Assembly (NCBI GenBank): GCA_036320915.1
Contig: JAXBDG010000003.1
Span: forward strand, 1,178,001 to 1,242,000
Source: Linnemannia elongata
Lineage: Eukaryota > Mortierellomycota > Mortierellomycetes > Mortierellales > Mortierellaceae
Direction of reading: 5' to 3'
Length of the DNA: 64,000 bases
Every line of letters begins with the position of its first letter. Position 1 is the first letter of the stretch. The position numbers and the translations under genes are program-made. Of this stretch, positions 31,662 to 43,900 are shown in pieces. The notes under the pieces were generated by a model. That model was not told where the DNA came from and ran no database searches. It worked only from the letters and a program-made list of their open reading frames with translations.

Positions 31662-34600
31662 ATGGACAGACTCATCTCGACCTATATCCTCGCCCAAACT
31701 GACTCGCAGGAGCAGGCAGACGCAGCCATCCAGGACATCGTCAAGGGTATTCTTACACATTCAACTTCTCGTCTATTTCGCCTTCCCCTCTGAATGACAA
31801 AGGTGTTACAGAGAAAAGTAAAACACCTACGACACTTTCCTGATATCAATCCTCTCCTATACTTGTCTGGATCGCCATTAGATGTCGGAACCAACCCTAC
31901 TAAGCTGCTTATGCTCGTCCAAGGCCTTGGTGAATACTTGACTAGCGACGAGGCCTTCGTTCGTTCCAAAGGTAAATACAAAAGTAGATATCGCAAATAA
32001 GGAACAGAGGCTGATCACGCAAGGATATCAAATTCTAGATCTAAATCGAGGCTTGTCTAACAATTACTCCCTTGCTGCACTCTCGTATGCACACACACAT
32101 TGTAGCCACCGCCCTTTTATCCACCACCCTCGCCACCCTTGATCAGTCCAAAGTCAATGCTAGTGCAGGTAACAACGACGATTCGTCATGCCAGCTGTTC
32201 GATTTCTTTCCCTCGTTACGCTTGCGCACTGGCTTATCAGTTCTGATTTTTCGTCATTTCCTGCATATCTTTTCTGCTGTATCTAGTGACTGTGTTAGTG
32301 GAGTTTTATTGTGATCGCTTGACAGACCAGGCTTGCGTCCCAGAACTTTTGAAGGGCTTGCTTGCCTTGTCAAAGTTCGACAAGTTCACAAGTGTCGACT
32401 GCATTAAATCCGTAAAGGCGTAAGTGGTACACAGACAATAGGGCACCGAAAATCAATTGGTCAGGAAATACTCGCAGGATGAGTAAATTGCTTACTCACT
32501 CTTTCCATTTACAACAATGTCAAATAGTATTCTTGCCCTCGTCAACGTTCAAACATACCAACAGACAGCTCGCCACTATGTGTTCTTGTTCTTCGAATCG
32601 GTGATCAAGAGATATTCTCAAAGTAAGAAAGATTTTCTCAGGACGATTAAGTGGCTCCAGGAGGCGTTAAGTTTCAAACTTGTACGAAAGCGACTTAACC
32701 CAACACTTCTATTTTTTTTTTTATTTTTTTTCCGTTGTAAGATCTTAAGCCCATGTCGTCGGATTTCGTCTTTGGTTTCATTCAGTGTCTCGATGGAGAG
32801 AAAGACCCCCGCAACCTCATGCTCGCATTCACACTTATCAAAAACATCATTCAGGAGTTCGATATTGCCCAGCATGTCGAGGTGAGTCAACAGCAGGAGA
32901 TGTCAGGAATCGACAATCGGCGACCAAAGGGAAATTGACCCACAGAATAATTTCAATTTTATGTTGCTGACCAAGAAGAAAACTTTGGTGAATGAACTAT
33001 ACTCTGGATCATTTTTTATATTAGGATTTGTTCGAGGTGACATTCTGCTACTTCCCAATTACGTTCCGACCCCCTCCAGATGACCCATATGGCATCACCT
33101 CAGAGCACCTGAAGGTCGGCCTCCGGGATTGTCTCGCTGCGACCCCATACTTTGCCAAGTTTGCCCTGCCACTCCTCCTCGAAAAGCTCTCCTCCAGTTC
33201 TGGATCCGCAAAGGTAAAATGGCACCTCCTGGAGCTGCGCTCGATTACATTTTTCTTGTTGCCCTTGAATTTTTTATTTCGATCCGATCCATTCTCGTGC
33301 TGACCCAAACCTTAAATCTGATGACCCTGCTGAATCCGATAGAAAGATTCCATGGAGACGATCGCTGCTTGCGCCCCTGTCTACGGTTCATCAGCGCTTA
33401 CACCTTACGCTGAGGAGCTTTGGAGTGGACTCCAGAACGAGGTAAGGGTTTAATCATCTATGGTGCTGTGCTCTACTCCGTTTTCTTGTGTTTCATGCAG
33501 GAAGGAATATTATCTAATATGAGCCGCACAATTTAAAAATTATATTTCGAATAGATCTTCCATGCTACTGGAGATGAACTGGAGCAAGTCGCTCTGAACA
33601 CACTGCAGGTCATCACAACAGAGCTTTCAATGGGCGTCAGCTTGGGTGGATCCAACGACCCCGTAGAAAAGTTCCTGCGCCCAATTATTTCTGACTGCAT
33701 GACTCAACTCCAGAAGCCAGAAATGAAACTAGCCAAGCCCAGTGGAAAGATTCTGAAGGCCTGCGCCATGGCTTCTGGTAATTAACGGAACTTTTCATCA
33801 ATGTCTGAGAAAGAGCCATTTCATTCACTGTTACTAACTACTATTTCATCTTTCTTCGCATCAACTAGACCCTGCTTGTACCGCCATCACGCTCGCCACC
33901 ATCCCCACTCTTCTCTCACAATACTCCAGCAGCGATCAGTCGACACGGAAGAAGGCGTTGTTGGATGTTCTCCTTGACTTTTTGGAGGCGAGCAGGGTGC
34001 TCTACGGATCTGCAGGAAAGCCAACAGAACGTATGTAACTATGTTTTTTGCTCGATCGGAGTATGAACCGTCGCAAGTTACATGCTATGCTACACCAGAT
34101 GACTAAAAACTCTAGATCTTAATCACCTATAGACGACACGGACTTTGTTACGCCTCTTCTCACATTCAAGGATCGCTTCTTTGAACTCTTCACCAACGCA
34201 TTGTTGTCTTCCAACGAGTACAACGCATTGAGACTGGCAGGAGTTAAAGGTCTTCACGGCATGATCTTACTTCGCGAGTTCCTGTCTGAGACGGAGATCT
34301 CCTATGCCATCCAATATTTCGTCCGCATCGTCCTTGAGGATCCCGACGTCGAACTCCAGTATGTGTGGAGCTCTTGAGGAGCTACTGTAAAGTATGAGAA
34401 GTACGATTTGCTATGTTACATTGTGCTAACTTAACCTCTCTACAATATAATAGGGAGACCGCGCTGAACTCACTGTCATCATTGGCTTTGATCATGCCAG
34501 GCGTTGTTCGGTCAATGGCGCTTCCATCGTTCTTTGAGATGCTCCCCACCTCCCAGAACGATATGGAGGTGGATACTGTTGTTCAGAAGAAGAGCCCTGA

Positions 34601-36474
34601 GTACATCTTGAATGCCGTCACCAAGATCGGAGCAGAGCCCACATTATTTGCCGACGTTGTCCCTCAGATTCTGGAAAAGCTCGACTTGGTCGCCAACGAT
34701 TTCAGCAGTACCCACGCCACCTACCCAATCGCCCTCCTCACAACGCTATTGGTTCTCCTCCGCTCGAAGGCAACGCAAGGACACTCAGATCTCCCTCAGT
34801 ACTTGGATAACCTCGTTCCTCGTCTTATCGGTTTGTGCATTTACCCCACCGTCAGCTTGGATGACGGTGACAGTGTCATGAAGAACTCAGAGATCCTCGA
34901 GGTTGTTGCAGGAATCACCCGTGTAGTGATGATCCACGTTGACACCAAGTAAGTTTTACTACCCTTTTAAGGCCAATGTCACAGTTATGCTTGCGATTTC
35001 TTCTAACGTTTAGTCTGCATATTTGAATTCCTAGGGCACAGCAGGAGTTTGTCAAGGCCATCTTCAGATTCTTCGTTTCGGAGGATCTTTCTACTTTGGC
35101 CATGATTAAGGACAAGACACATCATGTTCCATTCACCCCTCTTCGCCATGACTCCAGGGTTTCTCAGCAAAACACTTGCGTGCTATTCTCGACAGTCATC
35201 GACGGATGCCGTCAACAGGTAAATAACAGTAAAACGGTTTGTTGATGTTGAGTGAAGGAGTGAGCAGACGGACGTTTGGGCTGACCTGTTTTCATAACCT
35301 CTTTTGACGAATTTGTAGACTATTCTTCCAGTTGACAACCTGCAGCTGTTCACAGGATCCTTGGTCGATGTTGCTATCAAGTCCACCAACGCTATTCAGC
35401 GTACAGCACTTTCTAAAGCTGTCGCCACTATTTTGAACAAGTACAACAAGGGTGGCGTCATGGAGAGCTTTATTAGTCAAACATTGATCCCCGAGTTGCA
35501 CAACATTATGCGCCAGGAGCAGACTGCGTTCGAGACGAGGGAGGCCGCTTTGATCATGTACACCTGGATTACTAAGGCCATGGTTCTGAGCACAAGCGCG
35601 ATTGGATACGACATGACGGGAGAGTTGATGAGCATCTTCTCGGTCCCACGGTTGGGCAAGCTTGCTGCCGATGGGTTCAACCTGGTTATTGGCGAGCAGC
35701 GGGATGTCTTGACCAAGGAGAGCTTTGCTGTCCTTAGAGTAAGTTCCATTCTGTCTCATATTTAGAACCGTTGTCGTTCCCTGTCGAGAACAGACGTAAC
35801 TAATGCTTTCGTTACCTTTTTCATTTTAGCTGCTGTACAAGCAAAGGTTCTTTAACCACTGCGTCCCTGTTCTCGTCAAGGGATTTGAGAGCTCGGCCAA
35901 TGAGGTCCGCCATAACTTTTTGATTGCCCTCTCTCATGTGCTTCGAAACATTCCCAAGCAGGTCTTGTTGACAGAGCTTCCTCCTGTAAGGTTTTTACCA
36001 TGTGCTGTGTGTTGTTCACACTACCTTTTGTTCTTTTGAGGCTTCATATCACGCTTTGATATTGACAATTGTTCTTATAACGATTTGGAATACTTGTAGC
36101 TCCTGCCAATGTTGGTACACTCATTGTCGTTCCCGGATCCAGAACTCAAGGCCTCAACCATTGAGACCTTCCAGATCATTACCAAGGACGCCCCTGGCCT
36201 GATGGCAGAACACCTTTCAACTTTGACGCCCTTGCTCGTCAGTCTTACGAGCGCAAAGGACCCCGCTAACACGATGAAAGTCAGGAGCGCGGCGCTCAAG
36301 TGTCTGGGTGCCCAGCCTAAATCTTTGCCATTCACTGCCCTTCGCCCTTACAAGACGCAGGTCTTGAAGGAGCTCGAGAAGTGTCTGGATGATCGCAAGC
36401 GTGTTGTAAGACGTGAGGCTGTGGAGTGCCGAAGCCAGTGGTTCACTCTCAATGGAAGTATTGCTAGCGCGTAG
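31662..36474 (+). CDS. MMS19: MMS19 / Met18, cytosolic Fe-S cluster targeting factor
   Basis: Sixteen exons (31662-31746, 31882-31971, 32106-32168, 32326-32419, 32528-32622, 32742-32881, 33025-33213, 33343-33441, 33555-33777, 33869-34030, 34133-34358, 34454-34948, 35035-35218, 35319-35738, 35830-35985, 36100-36474) join to exactly 1031 residues, close to the usual family length. The protein is an all-helical HEAT-repeat solenoid. Recognisable blocks are FEVTFCYFPITFRPPPDDPY and GLRDCLAATPYFAKF in the N-terminal MMS19 domain and the terminal helices ending VRREAVECRSQWF. MMS19 works in the cytosolic iron-sulfur assembly targeting complex with Cia1 and Cia2, handing clusters to DNA polymerases and helicases such as XPD. 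The first six exons are very short (63-140 nt). The last exon ends only 123 bp from the stop of the convergent deubiquitinase gene. Confidence 0.93.
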
Positions 36475-36559
36475 ATAGACCCTTCTCCCCTCTCCTGATT
36501 CACTTTTATGATACAATATTAGATCATTTTTTTTGTTTTTGTCCGCTTTTGCGCCTCCC

Positions 36560-36565
36560 TTTATT
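36560..36565 (-). terminator. Polyadenylation signal of the Ubp2-like gene
   Basis: Minus-strand AATAAA 33 nt past the stop codon, inside the 123-bp gap shared with the MMS19 3' end. The two transcripts probably overlap tail to tail. Confidence 0.5.
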
Positions 36566-36597
36566 TATTATGATTTTGTGAAAGAAAGTACGCTGAT

Positions 36598-39500
36598 TCA
36601 AGATATCATTCTATGAACAGTCTGGACAGCGTCTGGTTCACTGGCACGCACGTAGACACAAAAACATGCGCTTGATCCTTGATGCCCACTGAACACTTCA
36701 TTTTCCTGAGCCTAGAGTAAAATGGGAAGAAAGAATATGTTGGATGTCAGAAACGGGGAGTTCTTGAGACTTGCCGAATAACATTTGCGCGTTTGAAAGA
36801 AGGGAGCATTGAGACGTACCACTCCAACTTCAGATACAGTGTCGTCACTGTACTTGAGCCAGCGAGGCACCTCTGCCTTATCGTCGTAAATGTAGACCCA
36901 GTAATGCCCAAAGTTGGCTCCACCCTCGTGGTGGAACACGGCATGGATCTTGTACTCGGCCTCGTTTAAACCGACCATCTCATTCTTGAGCGTTTCAGTC
37001 AACTCAGCTATCCTCCCTGATTTTTTTTTTTTTTGTGAGTGGGCAAAGTAATGGTTTTCGTAAAACATTAGCAAGTCTAGTTCCCACTGCTCTCGTTGAC
37101 AAAACATAGAAAGAGGCAGATGTCAATAGCCTTGAAAACTTACCGAGATCTTCGAGACGTGGATCAACTTCAGGAGAAGTAGAACTGGGGCTCAGTTGGT
37201 CGGTTGGTGGCGCGGTGGCATCACCCTGAAGTGAACCATCGGGTTCAGCGCAACCACTCAGAAAAGGGCTTCCATGACGATTGAGGGGCCTCTTCTTGAA
37301 ATCAAGCATTTTGCGACAAACACGCCGCTCCTTCTTCCACAACTTCATCCGCTTAAATCGTGTCGCCTGTTCCTCCTGATTCGACTCGAGGTACTGGTCC
37401 AGATAAATCCGCTTCGGGAGCGAAACTGTGGCGTTTGTCTTGTACGAAGTTTTGTCGTTTATGTCAAACTGGGTCCTGAGCAAGTGGATTTGAAGGACTG
37501 GGGGTAGCTCTGTCACTGTAATGTCAATCATTTTTGCATCCTTTGCATCCTTTGCATTCTTTACATCATTGCTCCCTTCTCCGGTAGCTGCAGCTGGCGA
37601 AGTCGGCAAAGATGACTCGGGCTCTTCAGCGTCAAAATAGTCGTCCATGAGCTCTTCCAAAGACGTGTCGTCCCTGACATTCAAAATCATCGTGCTGAAA
37701 TCCTCCTGGATCAGTCGCTTCTCTCCCTCATCAACCTTCGCCTTGTTTGCCATGACGTAGAAAAGTCTACAATAATTTTATCGAAAATTGGTGGCGTTAG
37801 CCGATCGTTCGTTTGGTCACAAGACCTCATCTCTCGCAGAAAACATGTGTAAGTGACTTACTTGCTGAAGCGGTCGATAGGCTTGGCTCCTGGTTCAGAG
37901 ACAATAGGCTGGAAGGCGGCTGAGAGACGGTACATCAAAATGGTCATTGTTTCTATAGAAAGAGAATAGTCGGGAGATGGTTAGCTCCAGAACACGAGCT
38001 GAGTCCAATGCTTGACTAACATCCAGCTTGCATAATCATGTACCTGACACGTCCTGTTGCTGAAAGAATTGGTCAGCTCTCTTTGGGGTATTGTCTGCTG
38101 CATTCTCCACACCGCCCGTCGAAAGTAGTAATTCCACTAGCCTGTTGGAAGGAGTCACAGATCTTGACTTGGCAGATTGCATGAGTTTGAACAGCTTGTT
38201 CAACTCCACCACAACTATTTGGAAAGAACAACCGGCGAATAAACGTTAGAAATACTCAACAGCTATCTGTGGAACAATCGCGACATACTCTGAGATATAA
38301 CATACTCTCTTTGGCTTCGGCGACGTCTTTCTTAGTCAAGGTCCTTCCGTCAATGACCTTTTCTTTCCATCCTTCCTCTTGCTCGTTTTCAATATACGCC
38401 TCCATGTTGAGCACAGTCTCACGAATGTCCTTGATGGTGTACATATACTGGAGTAGCGAGTTGAGGTAGCAAGTGTTGCCAATGTTAGAGAGGCCGACTG
38501 GGTTGGATGCATAGTACAAGTCCAAGATGGGGTCGTCCAAGGGAATATCGTCTTCTGGCTGCTCGAGCAATAGGCTAAGTTCCGGGTCGTTGCGAGCCTT
38601 GGCGATAATCCTGAGATTCTCCATGGATCCCGACTTTAGTGACCCTCTAATCAAACCCAACAATACGTCCGTGCTGATACCCTCGCCATTATCCGGAATC
38701 TCGAAATGCCGATATGCGCTTCTGAGCTCCGCGGTGGTGACGATGCCTTCGGACTTTTGGCAAATGATCTCGATTTCAAGCTTCTCGCTCTTTCGCTTTT
38801 TTTGAATCTCTGAAAGTGCATCAACAAGAGAGTGAGACGTTGAAACGTCGTGCGCAATTTGTGCCTTGAACGCCTCGATGATGAGATCGTCGGTCATGTC
38901 GCTGACACATCCAAGTTTCCCGTGATAAGAGTCGCGTTCTTGCAGAAGCGATGCCTTCTCTGATAAGTTGAGAACCTTTTCGCTCTTTTCTGACACGTCT
39001 AATTCAACATGGAGGTATCAAACGTCGAGTAAGTGTGCTGAACAAGCCAGATCGTCACGGCAAAGGATGTGGTACATCAGTGCTTACATTTGGAGGCTCC
39101 GAGTTTCTCCAGTAGAAGTGTATGTGCAGGTATCAGTCCTGAAGTAGATATTAACAAAGTGATCGTTAGCTTTTAGTCAATGTATTGTTGCATATCAGTA
39201 TTTGTCCACAGAGAGATTGGATTATAGGCAGGATATATATGACGATCTAGGGCGAGCAATGACCCCCTACTTCTGTTCCCATCAATCCTTCTCAGTTATT
39301 TTTTCTATTTCATGTGCTGTACATATACAATGGCTTAGCCTGTATGTGTGGAATGCCGTTTTGAATAAGAATGTGAGTTGGACATACCGTTGACTTCAGA
39401 CGGTTTTTCCTGGATCAGCACCAGCTGCAGCTGAAACAGACAACGGTTTAAGAACTGAATGTTATCCGGGGTATACTCTGGAGGCTGGAGACGACCATCG

Positions 39501-40297
39501 ACGAGAGAAAACTTTGTCTTTTCAAAAAACTCCTTACTATTATTACAAAGAATGAAGACAATGTGGGTAAGTGACGCGCGCCTGTGCATTGATTGGGCTC
39601 ATTCACCAAAGAATCAAAGAATCAAGGGAGCAAAGAATTAAGGAAATAATGAGGAACGCAAAGGGGGCGGGTAATCAAAGAACAATTGAGTCAATTGATA
39701 CCTGGAGTCGTCCAGAAGGACCTTGGCATTGAACATGTTCGAGCCCGTGTTCACACTGCCACAGTCGGGCTTGGTCGCATTCTCGAGGATCCGTATAAGA
39801 ATGCCGAGGGTGTCGTGGAAGTGAGGGAGGTTCGGATTATTGAGCTTGGGTCGTCGGTTCGTCCGGATTCTGTAGATCAGACTCTGGGGGAGTGTGGATT
39901 GCTCAAGGAAGGCATTGACAGACGTACCACAGTGGCAGCACTCTGCAGCCACTGAATCTGGATCGAATCGGGAGTGAAAATGGTGGAGTTGACCTGGGCA
40001 GTACCCCTGCCCTGTTGTGGTTACGATATTGTACTGTTTGAAGCAAATTGAGCAGGCAATGTTGACGACGGCGTTGTTGTCGCTGATCTCGTTGGGGTTG
40101 AGGTAAAAGATGTGTGGGTGAGGGCTCAATCCAATCTCGTGAAGGGCTAGTTCGACAAACCACCTCTGAGGTGTCAACCCCTTGGGTGACAAACTGAGGG
40201 CGCGAGCGAGTGGTCCAACGTCGTCGTCGAGTTGTGTTGCTGGGGTATCGGACGTAGAGTAGAAGGGAGTCGATGCTTCACTGTTGAGTACCTCCAT
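36598..40297 (-). CDS. Ubp2-like ubiquitin-specific protease
   Basis: Nine exons (40297-39702, 39536-39388, 39138-39088, 38998-38306, 38214-38044, 37952-37862, 37766-37144, 37016-36820, 36711-36598) give 894 residues. The Cys box is GLSNIGNTCYLNSLLQ with nucleophile Cys442. The His box is YKIHAVFHHEGGANFGHYW with His829, and SDDTVSEV and CFCVYVRA close the fold. The wide spacing between boxes (about 390 residues) and a long N-terminal extension fit yeast Ubp2 / USP25-28 type enzymes, which trim ubiquitin chains, Lys63-linked ones in particular. The N-terminus carries a Cys/His cluster (Cys82, Cys85, Cys100, His105-108, Cys120-123) that could bind zinc. A NAKDAKDAK mini-repeat lies in the insertion. 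The final exon was placed by a CTAG acceptor and restores the conserved C-terminal strand. It is divergent from CAND1. Confidence 0.9.
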
Positions 40298-40996
40298 GGT
40301 GCTGAATCAGTTGGTTTACTTTTTGTCGTTGTTGTTGCAGCTGTTGAGAGGTGAAGCTAAGCCGAGTTTCAAGGTAAAATGGACTGACGACTGTTGTGAG
40401 AGGGATGCTTTGAATGCAAGCGAGGTGAGGTTGGCGACTTGGGAATGGGTATGAAGCAATGAGAAGGTAGTGTTGAGGAGTGAGTTGGTTGTAATTAGAG
40501 GAGTGTGGGGGAGGGAAAGAAGCGTGTGTTCGTTTGAGAAAAAGAGGAAGAAGAGGAAGAGAGAGAAGAAGAAGAAGAAGAACAAAAGGAAGTTTAGAGC
40601 TGCGTGTACGACAAAGATAAAGGCGAAGAATTGGGCGAAACCAGTTGCGTTGTGTACCCTCCCCCCGACTACTCAGGAGTAGCGTGGGCACTGGGGTCGT
40701 AGCTTGCGTGCGCCCTCTCACCTTCTCGCCACTTCCCCTTCGAAGATTGGCCAATCAGAAATCGTAGCAGCACATGCGATCACAGGAAGACCCTCTTTCA
40801 CCCTTTGACCGTTCGTTCCTTCTTCGCGAGTCTGCTCTTTCGTCCCTTTGCCACCTCTTTTTTCACTTCCTTTTCTTCTTCTGACTTCTTTATCCTTCGC
40901 CTCTTCACACCCCCTTCCCCCTCGTTCCCCTTTCTCCCTTCCTTATTCACCTTCACCCTCACTCCCTTTCTACACTTTTATACTTTTTCATTCACC
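40298..40996. promoter_or_regulatory. Divergent promoter region, UBP2-like / CAND1
   Basis: A 699-bp gap shared by two ubiquitin-pathway genes. It is strikingly strand-asymmetric. From about 40,500 to 40,610 the plus strand is G/A-rich (pyrimidine tract of the deubiquitinase on the minus strand). From about 40,840 to 40,990 it is C/T-rich, running into cattcaccATG of CAND1. This looks like a bidirectional promoter. Confidence 0.5.
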
Positions 40997-43900
40997 ATGG
41001 TTGCAAACACAAGTGCCTATCTGGTCGCGTCGTTGTTGGAGAAGGTATTCACACGGCCTCCCCTCCTCTCCCTTCTCACGCTACCAGACATTACAAAAAA
41101 AAGGAACGCGACAACTGACTTCGACCGCGCCTTCATGCAAAATAGATGGGCTCCGAAGACAATGACTTCCGTTTCATGGCCCTGAACGATCTTATCACAG
41201 AGCTCCAGAGCCCCACCTTCAGCCTCGAGGAATCGACAGAGAAGAAGGTTGTCGACAAGGTCCTTCTCTTGATGAAGGACAAGAATGGAGAAGTTCAGAA
41301 CCAAGCCGTCAAATGGTAAATGGTGGCTCGTGGACTCTGTCTTTGAGCTTCTTGGGCAACCCGCGTCTCTACCTACTCTCCCGACGTTATTCTGACCGTC
41401 ATTTTCATTCTCTCTCAATTTTCTTTCTTCCTCTGCGTAGCCTGGGTTCTCTCGTGAAAAAGGTCCAGGAGTCGCAGTTGCAGCAGATTGTCGATAACTT
41501 GTGCGCGTTTGTGTCTCAGGACAAGGAGGATCTTCGGGAGATTGCCAGCATTGGTCTCAAGACCGTTATTGTCCAGGTTCCCACCAACTCGGTTGTCGCC
41601 GTCAACGTTTGCAAGCGTTTGGTTCCTCGGTTACTCGCAACGCTCGAAAACGTAAGACGCCTTCTTGTCACCAAAATCGACGGATTTTTTTTACCATCCC
41701 TGAGAAACTGCCATAACAAATACGAAAAAGGGCTAGGGCTAACCGCAGCTAAATCTCCCTCCTATTGTTACTAGTCCAACTCAAGCTATGATGCCCAGAT
41801 GGATTCACTTGATATCCTTAGCGAGGTTCTTCTCAGATTTGGAAACATTTTCGCCACCATCGGTCTTCAGAAGCAGACCGCCAATACTCTCTTTACTCTT
41901 TTGAGCCACGCTCGTCCTGCCCTGCGTAAGCGTGCCACCACAGCCATCGGCCATCTTGTGGCTCATATGCCTGACGATATCTTTGAGGATCTTTTGAAGA
42001 AGATTCTCAATGGACTTGAGACCTCCAAGAACTCGCCTGACCGCCTTCGCACATACATCCAGGTCACCGGCACTATCAGGTAAGGCACTTACTGCTGCAT
42101 TCAATAGGTTTAACGGCATTGCGTTGTCAATGGCTTACGTCAAAAAAAGTGTAAAATGTGTTCACCAAGCTGCGCCACTTCTAACTTTATTCTGATCGTT
42201 CGACTTCTTTTGTTCTTTTTGTGATAGTCGCTCGAACGCCCCCAGGTTTGGCAAGTTCCTCCCCGGAGTTGCTCCTTCAGTCATTAAGTACACGGATTTG
42301 GATGACGACGAGCTTCGTGAGAACGCCTTGCAAGCATTGGAGGCATTCGTCCTTCGCTGCCCAGGCGAGATCACACCATACATTGATACCATCATCGAAC
42401 TCGGACTGAAGTTCCTTCGCTACGATCCCAACTATGATGATGGCGAGGACGACGAGGACGACGAGGATGAAGAGATGGGTAGCGATAACGAGGATGACGA
42501 TGATGAGGATGACGATGGGTAAGCAGTACCTTCGTAATATCTTTTGTTTAGCTATCATTTCTCTTCCGAGTATGTGAATGTGAACTAATTCATGGATTCG
42601 ACGCCATTATAGTGAATACTCTGATGACGACGACATGTCGTGGAAGGTCCGTCGCACATCCGCCAAGCTTCTCGCAGCCATTATTGGAACTCGTCAGGAT
42701 CTTCTTGGACAGCTTTACTCTACCATCGCCCCTACTCTCATCAACCGTTTCAAGGAGCGCGAGGAGACTGTCCGTCTCGAGATTCTGCAGACCTTTATTA
42801 CTTTGCTTCGCCAAACCAACACTTATGGAGGAGCAGAGTACGAAATTGACGCCACCCTCGAGAGCTTGCACAAGAAGAGAAAGGGAAGCCGCCCAGGTAC
42901 TCCCATCGAGACAGACCAAAGGTATATCCGCTGAAAGAATTATTTTGTTATTGGTACACTCGTGTTTAATCGAAACAGAAAACTTACAAGACACTCTTCA
43001 TCCTATCCCTAAATATTAGCCCCAAGGCTCTTTTGCGCGGACAGGTCCCTCGTTTGACCAAGAACTTGGCCAAGCAGATGTCTTCAAAGTCGGTTCAGAC
43101 CCGTGTTTTCGGCTACATCCTTCTCAAGGAGCTCGTCACTGTCTTGAAGGGCGGTTTGGAGACCAACTACATGCTCTTTGTTCCCTCTATCAAGCAGTCG
43201 CTTTCGACCGCTTCCCAGTCCGACCACCACCACTTAGGCACCAACTCCAACTTGAAGATCGAGGCTCTTGGATTCTTGCGTAGCCTCTTCCGCACCCATG
43301 CTCCCGAGGTCTTCCAAAAACACCTTGACCAGCTCTGCCCTCCTGTCATTTCTGCTATTCAGGACAAGTTCTACAAGATTTCCTCAGAAGCTTTGGTCTG
43401 TTGCATGGAGCTGATCAAGGTTGTCCGTCATATGGACTTTGACGAAGATGCTCAAAAGTACTCGTTTGAGGCCCTGAGCGCAGAGGCCAAGCCATACATT
43501 TTACAGATCTACAATGTCATTCTCCAGCGCGTCTCGACCGCCGATGCTGATCAGGAGGTCAAGGAGCGCAGCATTCTCTGCTTGGGCGTGCTCCTGTCCC
43601 GTGTCGGTGATGAGCTCAAGGCTGAGTTGGCCACCTGCTTGCCCCTTTTGTTGGAGAAGCTGCAAAACGAACTCACCCGCCTCATGGCTGTCAAGACACT
43701 CTCCCAGATTGTCGAGAGCCCTGTCTGCGCTGAGGCCGACATTAAGGAACCCATCTTGCAGGCCATTCCCGAGGTCGCTTCCCTCTTGAGAAAGAGCAAC
43801 CGCCCCCTCAAGATTGCCAGTCTTCACTTCTTGGATGTTTCAATTCGTCGGTAAGAACCTCCGCCTCGTCTTCTCTATCTTTTGTCACACTCGACTTTTC

